Assembly: GCA_963924555.1 (NCBI GenBank)
Contig: OZ004592.1
Location: forward strand, 2,976,001-3,040,000
Direction of reading: 5' to 3'
Source of the DNA: Crambe crambe
Lineage: Eukaryota > Porifera > Demospongiae > Poecilosclerida > Crambeidae
DNA: 64,000 nucleotides
Shown: positions 36,801 through 49,900 of the stretch, one piece after another
How positions within the stretch are numbered: position 1 is the first letter of the stretch
Layout of the letters: each line of letters begins with the position of its first letter
Made by a program: the position numbers and the translations under genes
The notes under the pieces: model-generated
Seen by the model: only the letters and a program-made list of their open reading frames with translations
Databases searched by the model: none
Told to the model about the DNA's origin: nothing

Positions 36801-37856
36801 TTAAGCTATGATATTATTATACACCTAGCTTTCAGCTAATTTGATCAATAAAAGATGTGGGTTGCTATTTGATGTGTCCAAGTAAAGAAAGGGAAGTACT
36901 TGGAGGGATTAGAGTACATGTGGCACTGTGCTTAATTTTCTCTCCAGATAGTGATTATTTCCATCTGATGCAGGCAAGCCAGCCCTGGAGGATTCATTAA
37001 TGCTGATAGGTACTTCAGACCTTTCGAATTGGCCTGCAAGAGTAATGTTCCACGGATAATCAATACAGCTCTGGATTGCATACAGGTTCGTTATGTTGTT
37101 ATTCAATAGAGTCTGGTGTATGTATTTTTTCTTTTCTTTTTTTTAGAAATTAATGGCATATGGGCAGCTGCGTGGAGCAGAGAAAGATCCAAACAACACA
37201 GACAAATATTTGATTGACCATATCATAGACACTATCTGTGGCTGCTTCATTGGAGTCCAAACTGATGAAGGTGTTCAGTTGCAAATTATCAAGGTACAAG
37301 CACTATCGGGACACAAGTGATCTTGAGGTGGTCTATGACACATGGTCTATAAATTATGTATAGATCATCTAATAAATGGCTTCAGAATGAGATATTGGAT
37401 CGTCAAATTATCATCATACTGTCCCTTACCATTGATTTTGTAAAGAGACCACGTCATTACACTGTATAAACAAAAGCCTTTGTAATTCTACATATATGCA
37501 ATACAGGACTAGCCCCATAATTTGGTTCTTTTGTCCATTAATCTCTAAGATTATGGTATCTATTACACTAAAAGAAGCATAACTTAAAATTTCAGTACCT
37601 ACGCCTTAACTCTCTTGGGACTTATTCTGTTAGATAATAAGATGAAACTAAACATAAATACTGAAACCATAATGCTCACATTAGGGAATACTATAATTAT
37701 AATTGTCAATATTGCTATTTTATGAAACTGCTATAGAAAATATCTTTGAGCCAGCTGTAAAGATTCTCTGCTTGACCAAGTGGCAAGATATTGCCCACAC
37801 TATTGATCCAATATTTTTATTGAACTATGTGTGTTTTGGCAAAACCAGTAGTTATG

Positions 37857-37952
<96 letters not shown>

Positions 37953-40900
37953 AGGCTCTTCTAACTGCTATGACTTGCAGCACTGTAGAAGTCCATGGAG
38001 GGACTGTCCTTCAAGCTGTCAGGTAAAATAAGTGAATAAAATTGTACGAAGATCATTGGGTTCCATTTATGGAGGGTACATGTATAGCATTTTTGTAAAC
38101 GTGTACATGATAATACAATTGAAGCTTAATGATTTTTGTTTCATAGAAGTGGATTTTTCTCTCAGTTCTGGCTCTATCCTCCTAAACACTTTTTGTATCT
38201 TTCTTTTAATTTTTTAGCTCTATGGTAGTCCACAGTCTTAGTACACTTTAGTGAGCTGCTCCCTCCTTTTGACATGAACAGAAAATAATTTCTTCTGCCT
38301 TCTTGGGATTCTGGCCTGGTCGCTATAGGTGGCTAGGTATTTTGTTATAACAGTCAGTGGGTGAGATGAGCTTACTATTTAGTGGCATTTTAGCTCCATG
38401 TTTGGAATATACTTCATGCTGTAGAAATACAGACTATCCACAAGAGCTGAAAATAACTAGTGTAATAGCTTCACCAACACACTCGTAGAACTACAGATCA
38501 CCAGACACTCATACCAAGCTCTCCAGCAAATAAGTTTTTATTCACTATCAACTCTATCTTTATCCAGCCTCACACTCTTCATGGCCATATTTTTGTTTTA
38601 TGTGAAATGTTAATTGTCTTTTCAATCTCACTCTTTTGGCACAAGCACTCTAGCTTAGAATATTTCATATCTTGAGATTCTTACTATGATAACCATGTTG
38701 CAACCCAATCATAGAACTATTTTTAATTATTATCTGAGTGACTAGAAAAATATACAAAAAACCTAAATCTTGGATTTCTTTCCATTAGTTAGCTAAAATT
38801 AGTAAACTAAATTCAGCTTGGAATACTATGGTACCATCATTATCTTTTGTGTGCATGCACTAATCAAAATACTACATGCAGCTAACCCTCAGTGCAAAGG
38901 TTATAGTAGTAAGTTGTGTTTGCCATCTGTTGTGTCTGTCATTCATCAAGTCTGCAGTCAGTAGCAACTAGTCAACAATGTCTAGGTGATATACTCAAGT
39001 GTTTAAATTGCATCAATTTTTGGATAAAGACTTTATTCCAGTAGCTACTGTTCAGTGTCTGTGAGGGCCAAGCCAGGTGGTCACACCAAAATCATTATGT
39101 GCATGCCCAGTATGGTCTCTATAACTGGAGACTTTTAACTATTGTGCCTTCATGTGCAACGATAATAATTAGGTATGCTTCATTATATTAACCCAGAGCT
39201 GTTATTATAATAGCCTGTTATGACCAAAGAATCATCTGCTTTATTATACAATATCTGTTTATGATATCTATTAGATACAAACTTTCACTATAATCAGCAA
39301 TGGTTGAAATGGGTGTTATGAAACAGTGAGGTGGTTCCACTTATGGATTTCAAGACCTATTTCCAGAAGTAGAGTAGTTTCTGCCGCAAAAAGCAAAGTT
39401 GAAAGAATATCAGAACAGGTGTAGTGATGAGGATTCCACTACCAGCAGTTGTAGCTGAGGTGCTGACACAAAATGTTTTACAAAACCAGTTATAATCCAT
39501 TCTGAGAAGCAGGCATGAAATCTGGAGAGTACTTCCTTCCAGCTAATATTTCAGCCTTACTTCCACCACAAACAATTACCACTCAATGGTTCATGTGTAC
39601 TATTGCCACTCAAAATGGCTGCCAACATATCATGTGGTACACATGTGATAATTAACCACACCTTTCAATTATTATGTAATGATGTAATTGTAATGCAGGT
39701 GTATGTGCACCACATACACATGTACACAGCAATGAGGGCTAGCACTTCCATGTTTTACTATTATTATGTTGTTATAATTATTGTAGGTGTTGCTATAACA
39801 TTTATTTGGCTAGTAAGAATGTGATCAACCAGACTACTTCCAAGGCCAGCCTTACTCAGATCCTTTCAACACTCTTTCAGCGCATGGAAAATGAAGCGGT
39901 TAGGCATAGTCATAATTATTTCCCATCAATTATTTTGATGTCATACATGTTGGGGCGTCTTCATTCCTGTACAAATGTATTCAATATGGCAGGTACTTCA
40001 GCAAGCTGCAAAGGAAAAGATGGCTTCTCAATTAGCTGGTTCTGTTGTGGAAACAGCATCAAAAGATATCCCTGGCTGCCAAACATTGAATGATACATCA
40101 TCTTCAGAAGCTCTGACAGAAGGTAGTTATATAATAAGTTATGTACATAGCATCAAACTTGCAGCAAACTAATTTTTAGAATTTGAGACATGGTGATCTT
40201 ATGATATACCTATACATGGTATGGTTATCAAACAATGTCCCTAGGAATAAGTGTGCATGCATGTGCTATATAATTATAGTCATGAAAATTGACTACTCGA
40301 ATTGATCTTCCCAAAGCATTTCTGTGTACAATTCAATTTGACCAGATATGACGTGTGTGACAATTGCCTTCACTCCATGCATTTTAATTAATTCATTCTG
40401 AATTATTTTTTAAATTTTGTGCATAGGCTAGGTAAATATTTTTTGTACACATGTATGATATGTAAGTACTAGGGCAATGTGTAACATTTGATAGTGAGTG
40501 AGCAAGCAAGCAAGTACAGATTTAATGGGCAAAACCTTTCAGAATTGAGGCTCCAACTTGTGTTTCTCCTAAGTTATATAGCAGCTGCAAACTGTTTATG
40601 GAGCCATATGTATGGTACCATACTACTACTCACAGACACCACAGGGTATTTGGTTGGCATTTAGTCTTTACTAGAGCAGAAAATTGGCACTCCTACCTAT
40701 GCTAATAGGATATCTTACACCACTTCATTACACATATGTGGTATGCTGTGTACAATGCTGGCTAGTTATATATAGTTGAGGGTAGAGAGTAAAACAATGT
40801 GATATAAGGAGCAATTGTTGCTTCTTGGATCGTTTTAACCCACTTTTACAATTCACCTTGGTCCACCAGAGTGAATCTTCTTCAGGCTTCCTTCCTGTTG

Positions 40901-43900
40901 AGTAGTGGCTTCCTGCTGCTATTTCTGTAGAGGAGTGCTTGAAGCCTTCCCTATTATATAATCTAGTCTATCATCCATTTGTCAGTTCACATGGATGAAG
41001 CGAATGGTGAAAAAGTGTAAAGTCTAGTAGAGTAGTAGTGAAATATCAGAAAATGTCTCAGTACAGAATTAGCTATAGTTTTTATATGAAATATTAATAA
41101 CTAGAACATTTTGGCTAAAGAAACCATCCTGCCTGTTGTCCAAGCAGTGAAAATGAATTGTAAAGTTATCTGGATGCATTGCTGTGCAGAGATCGGGGTG
41201 ACTTATCTAATGTTTTAAAGAAATGTTTAGAACCATTTTACTAAGAAGGAAGACTTGATTACAATTTACTGTGTTTGGGTATGGATGGAAAATTGTCCTA
41301 CCTGCTATATACATGCCACAATATTTTATTTGTGTATGGATTGACTTTTCTGAATTAAAACTCAATGTATAAGTGTGTATGAAAAAGACATTGCTGGAGT
41401 TGTGGAAAACACAGAATGATGATGAATAATGGGAATTTGTAAGAGTGAGAAAATATTAGCATTTCAAAGTTAGATCAATATCAAGTATCGTTAGCAGTAC
41501 TGCACTATATGCTTGCACAGCCTATTTTCTATTTGTGCTATTAATTAAATGTACATGTCATGTGTGGACCTTCAATATTATAATTTAAGGGTTAAAATTG
41601 CTTTTCCATCAAAGATTCTTTCAATTATAATTACATAGTAGTAGATATGTGTGTGTATGCTATTTTATCTTTGATACAGAGATCAATCACCACAGTAACT
41701 CTACACCAGAACCACCTGATAAGGCTTCATTCCAAGAGTCACCTTTAGTGTATGAAACAGAGACAACTCCTCAGGATGAAATGGTTAATAAGACTAGCAC
41801 ACCTATTCATAGTGAAATAGAAAGAACAGCAAATAGACTAGTGGCTAGTGCTATGGCTAAAGCTGTGCAGAGGGTCATCATGGAAGGAAGGATGGTAAGT
41901 CATATACTCATGTGATCCCTTTAGCTGTGCATGATCTCTGTGTGTACTTATTTAATCCCGTATAGAGTCCTGAGAGAACAAGCCTGAGCTCTAGCGCCAG
42001 TGAACCTAACTCTATAACTCCCAATGCTTCTGATGCCCTGACCATGTCCAGCTCAGAGTCAACTGCACGAGGGACCCAAATCCAGTTTGCTCATGTGCTT
42101 GAGAAAGACTGTTTTATGGTATTTCGCTCACTCTGTAAGCTTTCTATGAAAGGAGTCACTGATATACATGATTCCAAGTGAGTTCCATCATTTACCCTCA
42201 AGGGTTATAGTACTCGGTGTGTGTGTGTGTGTGTGTGTATTCAAGTGTTGTCAAGGCCTCCAGTTTCAGTTCTGTGTAAGAGCCATGCATTTTAATTTGC
42301 CTTCAGCGGAGGAGCATCACCCCACGGGGTGGCCTCTTTCAAGGTCAAGGTGAAGGTGTGTGTGTATCTGTTACATAGACTATGCAACCAGTAGCGAATC
42401 TCAGCCTTAACATTGTCTATGTTTAAATTTCTGCCTGCATTATATCTATAATACCATTATAATGTACACACACTCCCTTCTACAGTATTCGTCTAGTACA
42501 TGTATCTATGTGCATGTTGCTTGAGCTTTTATATCTATTAGCTAGCTGTTATGCATGCTTGCATCTCCAAGTACATGCACTGATAATTACTGGGGAGAAT
42601 GTGGAGTGTATTCTTATCAACTAAGATGACAGGCACTGCTCGCTCAATGATATGGAATGCACATGCCAATTTATAGATAATTCGAAATGAATGCACTTGT
42701 ATGACAGCAGACGTGTGCGCTGAGGGTTAGCACTTTAGTGCTTTTCATATCAGATGTGTATGTTACAGTATTGTGTTCTCCTTTTAATGATTTTGTGGAT
42801 GGTTTCTAGTTTCATGAATTGGTATTTCTGTTGCATTTTTACAAGTAACATAATGTGTTTATAGATCTGGAAATACCTTGTGATCAAATAAAAGTTACTA
42901 CCCAGGCTTCTCAATTATGATAAAATGATAAAAGGAATTAGTGCTAATTTGTGCCTACCTACTTATGAGGGAGGAGATCTGTTTAACAAGTTATTAAGAG
43001 AAGTGAAAAAAAAAAATCCCTCAATAAAATTACCAGTCACGTTATGTGCTTCATTTCCCTTACTTTTCAATGTAGGTCTCATGAGTTACGTTCAAAGATA
43101 TTATCTTTAGAACTTCTGCTCTCCATCCTTCAACATTCTGGGCCAGTGTTTCGGAATAATGATATTTTCATATCAGCCATTAAGCAGTACCTGTGTGTGG
43201 CACTTAGTAAAAATGGAGTATCCAGTGTTCCTCAAGTATTTGAGCTGTCTTTAAACATCTTTCTCATGCTCTTATCCATTTTCAAGGCTCATCTAAAGAT
43301 GCAGGTTGAGGTCAGGCCCAGTAAATTTATTATAATGCTTCACACTGTACAATTGATAAGTGAAATAAGCCTTCATACTACCAGTGATTTTCTAAAGGAA
43401 GTATTCACTTCTGATAATTCATTGTGGTTCAATTGTATACTGGTAATTAGGATATTAGCCTTGTAAACCTTGGACCAGGAATATTTGATAGCATAGTTGT
43501 AGAATCGTAATGAAGGTGAAGATTCAGATTCTCTAGCATAATTAATCCAGTGATTTCCATTTTTGCTTATGTTCCAGGTGTTTTTCAAAGAAATTTTTTT
43601 AAACATTCTTGAAAGCAACTCCAGCAGCTATCAACATAAGTGGTTGGTGCTTCAAGCTCTTGTTAGAGTGTGTGGAGGTGAGTATGTTTGCATTCTGGTC
43701 CTTATTTCAAAACTGAAAGCTAAAAAAAATCTGTAATTATAGGAAATATGTATCAGTGAGAACAAGAGTACTAACTAGCTCTCATTTTGTCTAACATGCA
43801 CAAATTTCCAGTGTGATACAGAGTTTCAGTGACCAAATGAAATTCAGTGAATCTTTAAAGCAAATTTGCATATAGCTATTATCTGAATATAAAATTACAG

Positions 43901-46900
43901 TAGCTTTTATTATGGTAAAATATAAAACTCACCAATCGGTTGAGATCAGTGGCTGATTTTGGTCAACTCTATGATACAGAAGCTTTTGGTTTGCATTCTT
44001 GCTTACTTATTCTCTTGACATCTATGACACGGCTTGCTATATGAAATTCTGGGCAAGATAATTGTTTTGTTTTTTTTCCCCTTTGTGTTTGGTATGTGGG
44101 TGTTATATAGTTTTGTGGAGTTTCAAGTCCTAATCATTAGTAACTTGTGAGATTCACTTCCTTGGCATCCATGAGTTGGCAGGATGTTGCCACCACTACA
44201 GCCAATCAGCAGGCTTTGTATAACCGGCAGCCTCAAATAGAGAAGTAAAATATAAAGCTAAATCATATTCCTATGATCTCATTGAGAGTCTATGGAAATT
44301 TATGGTGTAGCATTTAACTGGAAGGTTTGATAGTTAGCCCTCAGTGAAGAATGCTTAGAAGCACAACAAGTAATAGAGATGGTGAAGCTGGAGATCAGCA
44401 AAGTGAGATTAACTTCAAGCTACGTACCTGTAGAAGAAACTAGGTACTAGTTGGACCTACATATACTTAAAGATGCCAAAAGAGAGCCCTTTAAAAGTTT
44501 TTTAGCCTGACAGCTGAGAACATGTATTTTCAAGTGATTAGAATCTGCACCTGGTGTTTAATCACGAAGCTTTGATAGAGTAAACTGTCCAATCATAACT
44601 TTTTGCGGTAAAACTAACAAGGAAGAACAATGTTTGCTGTCTTGATACAGAGAAACTGAAAGTTTGACCTGCAATGTTTTAGAAGCAAATAGATAAGGTT
44701 TATGTACATCTCAAAATTGGGAATGGAAGCCAACTATTGAAATGTCCAGTGGGGACCCAAGTCAGTCTTCAATAGACACCTAGAAAAGGCTCTGATAATG
44801 ATTCTAAATAAATAAATTATAGCCAATTGCAAGCTATTGAGCTTACAGTTTCCTAGTATGCGGTTAGTTTTTAGATCTGATAGGCTCCAAACTCTGGGCT
44901 GTTGAGTTATAAGTTCCAAGGCTCACTTGCTTACTGATAACCCTTAGCCTCATCCCCCCAGGCCCTCTTTTTAGTTATGAATGTGGAGGGCCTGGTACCG
45001 AAGTCACGGGAGGATAGAACTGGGGCAGTACCGTTTAATTGGGCGTGGGCAGTGCACGAGAGCATTGTGTACCAGGCCCTCCACAATCATAATTAAAAAG
45101 GAGGGCCTGGGGACGAGGCTAGATTACCCTAGTATAATAATGTAATGATTGGAGCTATATTCATCTCTTACATAGCTTGATATAGCACAATTTAATATTG
45201 ACGACTGCTACCCATGTATCTGGTGCCAGCAATGATGATAACCCTTACTCCAATTGCAATAATATAGTTTTCCTTACTTGGTATGGGGTAGATTAAATCT
45301 CAAAATTTTGACATTCAAACATCAGTGATTACAAGTCATGCAGAACTATCATAATTACATGAACAAGAACAGTAATCTTTGTAAACCAACTTTCCCTTTT
45401 TTCTGAGAAGCCAGAATGAATAGTTTGGTACTAGATTAGCCTTGTACCCAGGCTCTAAAATAAATAGAGCCTGGTACCCACTCTTTGTGCATGCGCCAAG
45501 ATTTTCATGCGAAATTCCCACCTATTACACTTTATGACGGTGTATGACATCACAGACATGTAACTACGTGTATGAGCATGTGTTACAAGATACCAAGAAA
45601 GCTATTGCAATGAAATTCTGGCACTTCTAAAACTATTCATAATGGCAAAGAATTTCCTTATCCATTAGCTGCTCTCCCTTAAGCCAGAGGAGATGATCAC
45701 AGCCTCAAGCTCTACACTATTCCCCCTCAGTCTTCTAGCCTGGTCCACCACGCTTAAAAACAAATACTTTTGCTAAAGAGCAGTTAAACGAATGGCTTGC
45801 TGCTGCTCCTTGTCCAGTACTAGGCGGGGTTATCCCAGCTGAGATAGGTCATAAAACACACCATCCGTAAAGAACTGGTACATGAAATGAACTAGAGCTA
45901 GCTGTCTGCTGCATGCATGATAACTGAGAGATTACAAATCCACCAAATTATGGGGGGGGGGGGATTTTTGTATGCGCAAACAGTGGGTACCAGGCCTCCG
46001 CTAAATTTTAGAGCCTGTGGATGAGGCTAGGTGTGTCTGCCCTGTACCATTTGCAGCTTGCACTCTCTGTGCTAATAATGGCCTAAAGGCATTGTGCATG
46101 ATCAGTGAAGTTATTACATAGATACCTGGAAAAAATTATGATTGGCTTGTGTTTCGAATAGAGACTCTTGATATTTCAATATCTTGCGATCTTTATTAAT
46201 GTTGTATGTTAATTTTCTACAGATGCACAGAGTGTGGTAGATATCTACCTAAACTATGATTGTGATCTTTCCCTACAAAACATTTTTGAACATTTGATAC
46301 GTGACCTTTCAAAGATGGCACAAGCAAGACAAGCAGTGGTATTAGGGGCAACACCACAGCAGGAGAAGATGTTACGATCTAAAGGTAATGAATACATATA
46401 TTTTTCTCTGGAGTAATTGTAAGTAGCAAGTAATTGATATAAATGGCATCTTTTTTGTACATGCAAAATATATTAATCAAAAGATTCAGGGGTGATTATG
46501 TATCAGAGAGTACGATAATACTCTCTAAGTAGGGATGCCACAGATTGCCCCATTGGACTAATACTTAGTATTTTCTTTCATAACTCCAGAATACTTCCCT
46601 CTTATAGTCAACAACTCCTAACTTGAAGATAGAACACCTTCAATGTACTAGCGACTTCTAAAATCGCCGTTTTCATCTGGTCGTTCATCATCATCAAACA
46701 ACTTATTTCAGAAATGGTTCATTCAAATGCTATAATTTTTATACCACAGTGCTCAATTGACTGCGCTATAATCCTTTACCTTTAACTCAACATGTTTGAC
46801 ATTTTCCAACTTGCTAGCTTTTAACCTACAACATGGTAGACATTTTTATGCTCCGCCCACGTACATGTGATTCTTGGACCTTGACCTCACAACTGACTAG

Positions 46901-49900
46901 CAAATCTGCCATTAGCTTTATCTCTTGATGTTGGTCTCTCAATGCTCAGAGCGTAAAACTTAGACAATAGTCTGGTTATGAATCAAGCCTTGATGCAATA
47001 CTAATCAAATATATCAGGTACATGCATAACACTAATAAAGGCCTTATACAAATTATGTCAATGGCAATCTTAATACGTGATGATTGGATGTGGGCTCATT
47101 GTGCAGCTAACTCCCTGTTTTCCTTCTTGTGAAGAAGTAGCTGGCTAATCACGTGGCTCCCCAGATCAACTGCACTAGGGAAATAGGCTGGCAAGTCATG
47201 CATACATAACATGAAGGCTGAACTATGTGAAACTTTTGTCTGGTTCCATTATTTAGCAAGCAAGCGCAGGGAGTGAGCCTCTCAGGTCATGACTCATTGA
47301 AATTATTATAATATCATAATAGGTCTACACTCCAAATTGCCCCAGACATGTCATACATGTCATGTATTAGTACTGATGCTCCAATTGTAATTGCTTGATT
47401 GATTTCTACATGTTATAGCTTGGTTTACAGCCTTCTTTCCAGGCTTGATGTATTTACTACAGCAGGAAGGACACCCATATAGTTTCTAGTTCAACCACCT
47501 TATCACAAGTCCTGGGTTATATCAGCTCTGTTTCATAGATACTAAGATCCTATATGATACATGCATTCAAAGTAGCAGTGCAGCACAGCTGAAGAAATTT
47601 ATTCATTACACTTCCAATTGTAGGCCTTGAGTGTCTGTGTTCCATTCTGAAATGCATGGTGGAATGGAGTCGTGATTACTATATAGACCCTGCTACAACT
47701 GGGCTCAATGCAGTGTATCAATCCACCTCTGGTTCAGATGAAATCGATTATGTATCTGCTCCAGTTGGTATGAGGCAAGGCAGATCAGCTAGCGTAAATC
47801 TCCGGCTCCCTCCAAGTGAATCAAGTAAGTGATTAATAATGATGAGCAACAACAGCAATAATGTACCAGACAGAGTCTGTGGTAAATGACTGTCTTCTTC
47901 TTGTTTTTTTTTTGTTGTTGTTATTGCACCGTAAAGGAATAGTGCTCATTGCCTTCCTCTCTTTTATAACAAAGTGCTTCACATTCTACAGCAATTCTTT
48001 GTAGACATTCTACCCTTTACATACATGAAAAGGTTTGGCCTTAGTTGTCTTGCACATGCATATTTTCATTCAGCTTGCTACTAAAATTAGGTCCTACGGA
48101 AATACCTTGGGTTGAAATTTAAAGCCTCAAAATATTATACCATTATAGTCCCTTTAGAATAGTGCTTTTGCTACAGATGATGGAGATGTGCTAAGCTTAT
48201 CATCAATGGATAATCCTGAACAATTTCAAACACAAAAACAATTAAAAGAAACCATGGAGAGTGGAATACAGCTGTAAGTGAAAATTCATGGCATGCAGCC
48301 AAGGAATGTATGTAAGTAGTAGAGAAAGATCATGGGCATTATTTTTAGTTCCATAGTTGGAAAATTGATATTGCTGGATTTGATCAACCTCTTTGAGAGG
48401 ATGACTCTATAATATCCTCAGGGCCTTATGTTGGGTAAATAGGATATCTGTGTCCATAATAATTATGGTAATTATTCCTGGACCTTTAACTCATGGAGAA
48501 TCAATATATAATAGATTTTCTTCAAAACCTAAGAAGGCTATCAAATTTCTTCAAGAAAAGAAATTGCTATCTTTAGAGCCTGAAGAAGTGGCCCGTCTCT
48601 TTCACACTGATGAGCGCTTCAGCAAGATTGCTGTAGGAGACTATATGGGGGAAGGAGATGAGTAAGTGAAGTGGTGAATACATGAGTGAAGCAGGATCAA
48701 TTGATGTGGGAGGGAGCACTGTATATGTATGTATACATGTATACTATACTTGTACTTTTCTTTATAGTTACTGTAAAGCTGTAATGTATGCATATGTGGA
48801 CCAGCTTGACTTCAGTGGAATGGAATTTGTGGCAGCTCTTCGTCACTTAGTCTCCAAGTTCCGTCTGCCTGGAGAGGCCCAGAAAATAGATCGCATTATG
48901 GAGAAATTTGCAGAACGATATGTTGAAAACAATAAACATTTGGAGATATTTGCCAGTGCTGATGCTGCGTATGTTTTGGCCTATTCCATTATAATGCTAA
49001 CTACAGATCTTCATAGTTCCCAAGTGAGTTGATACCCATATCATGTGTACAGACAAGACTACTAAATGAAAGAAATTGCATGTATCTCACGTTTTAATGT
49101 ATGAAGCTCTCATTCTAGATGTTCTTTATTTCATTTTAAGTACTTATCATTCTTTAGGTGAAAAAGAAAATGACAAAGGAGGATTACATCAAGATGAATC
49201 GTGGGATAAATGATCAGAAGGACCTTCCTCGTGAATACCTGGAGGCTATTTATGATGAAATAGCCTCCAATGAAATACGAATGAAAGCTCCTTCATTACA
49301 AAGATATGTTGGTCCCCGAGCATCCATTGGTAGGAGTTCACACTGCTTACATACTCACAGCTTGATATTTTCCCCCTAATCTTAAGAGTACATCTGGGGG
49401 GTGTGCTAGACATAGCTGCTCTGCAAAATTTCTATCCTCCAGGTTGCAATATCAAGAGCCTCCCAAATTACTGCTTTTGTCCCATCAATCGATTTAAGAT
49501 TTTCATAATGTAATGAAACTTTGCCCTTTTTTTTAGTAAGTGAAAAACAGCGACGACAAGTTTACAGTCAAGAGATGGCCCAAGTGGCTGAGACAGCCAA
49601 AACCTTGATGGAAAATATCAGTGAGAAGTCATCCACTTTTACCAGTGCTACACATATCGAACATATTCGTGGCATGTTTAAAGTAAGCTTGTATTTTCAT
49701 ATTGACTAGGCCTTGCATAATTTGTTATTAAATTCCCATGTCTCTGCATATTTTAACCTTTTATCACTCCAATATTTAATTCATTCACAGATTTCATGGA
49801 CATCATTTCTGGCAGCATTTAGTGTAGCACTGAGGGATACAGATGATGAAGATGTGGTGCTTATTTGCTTGGATGCTTTTCGTTGTGCTATACGCATTGC

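Larger units (their letters stand above)
43678..46222 (+). other. ARFGEF intron 11 (2.5 kb)
   Basis: Hosts the two TA-flanked MITEs. The remaining sequence shows no coding signal on either strand. Confidence 0.5.

Noticed and set aside
37703-38026. Plus-strand frame with a long Ser-Leu repeat
   Set aside because: It is a translation of the (TC)n microsatellite plus exon 5 in the correct frame; only exon 5 itself is coding.
42309-42355. Possible small exon between ARFGEF exons 9 and 10 (after ttgccttcag)
   Set aside because: Exons 9 and 10 already join in phase and restore the conserved K-S-H-E-L-R-S-K; the candidate has no BIG-family similarity.
32736-46535. Helitron interpretation of the AGAGAG hairpin followed by CTGA-T
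   Set aside because: The hairpin plus CTRR-like end is suggestive, but the hairpin directly adjoins the CTGA, both ends of some copies carry inverted repeats, and no 5' TC end could be fixed. A foldback/MITE family fits better.
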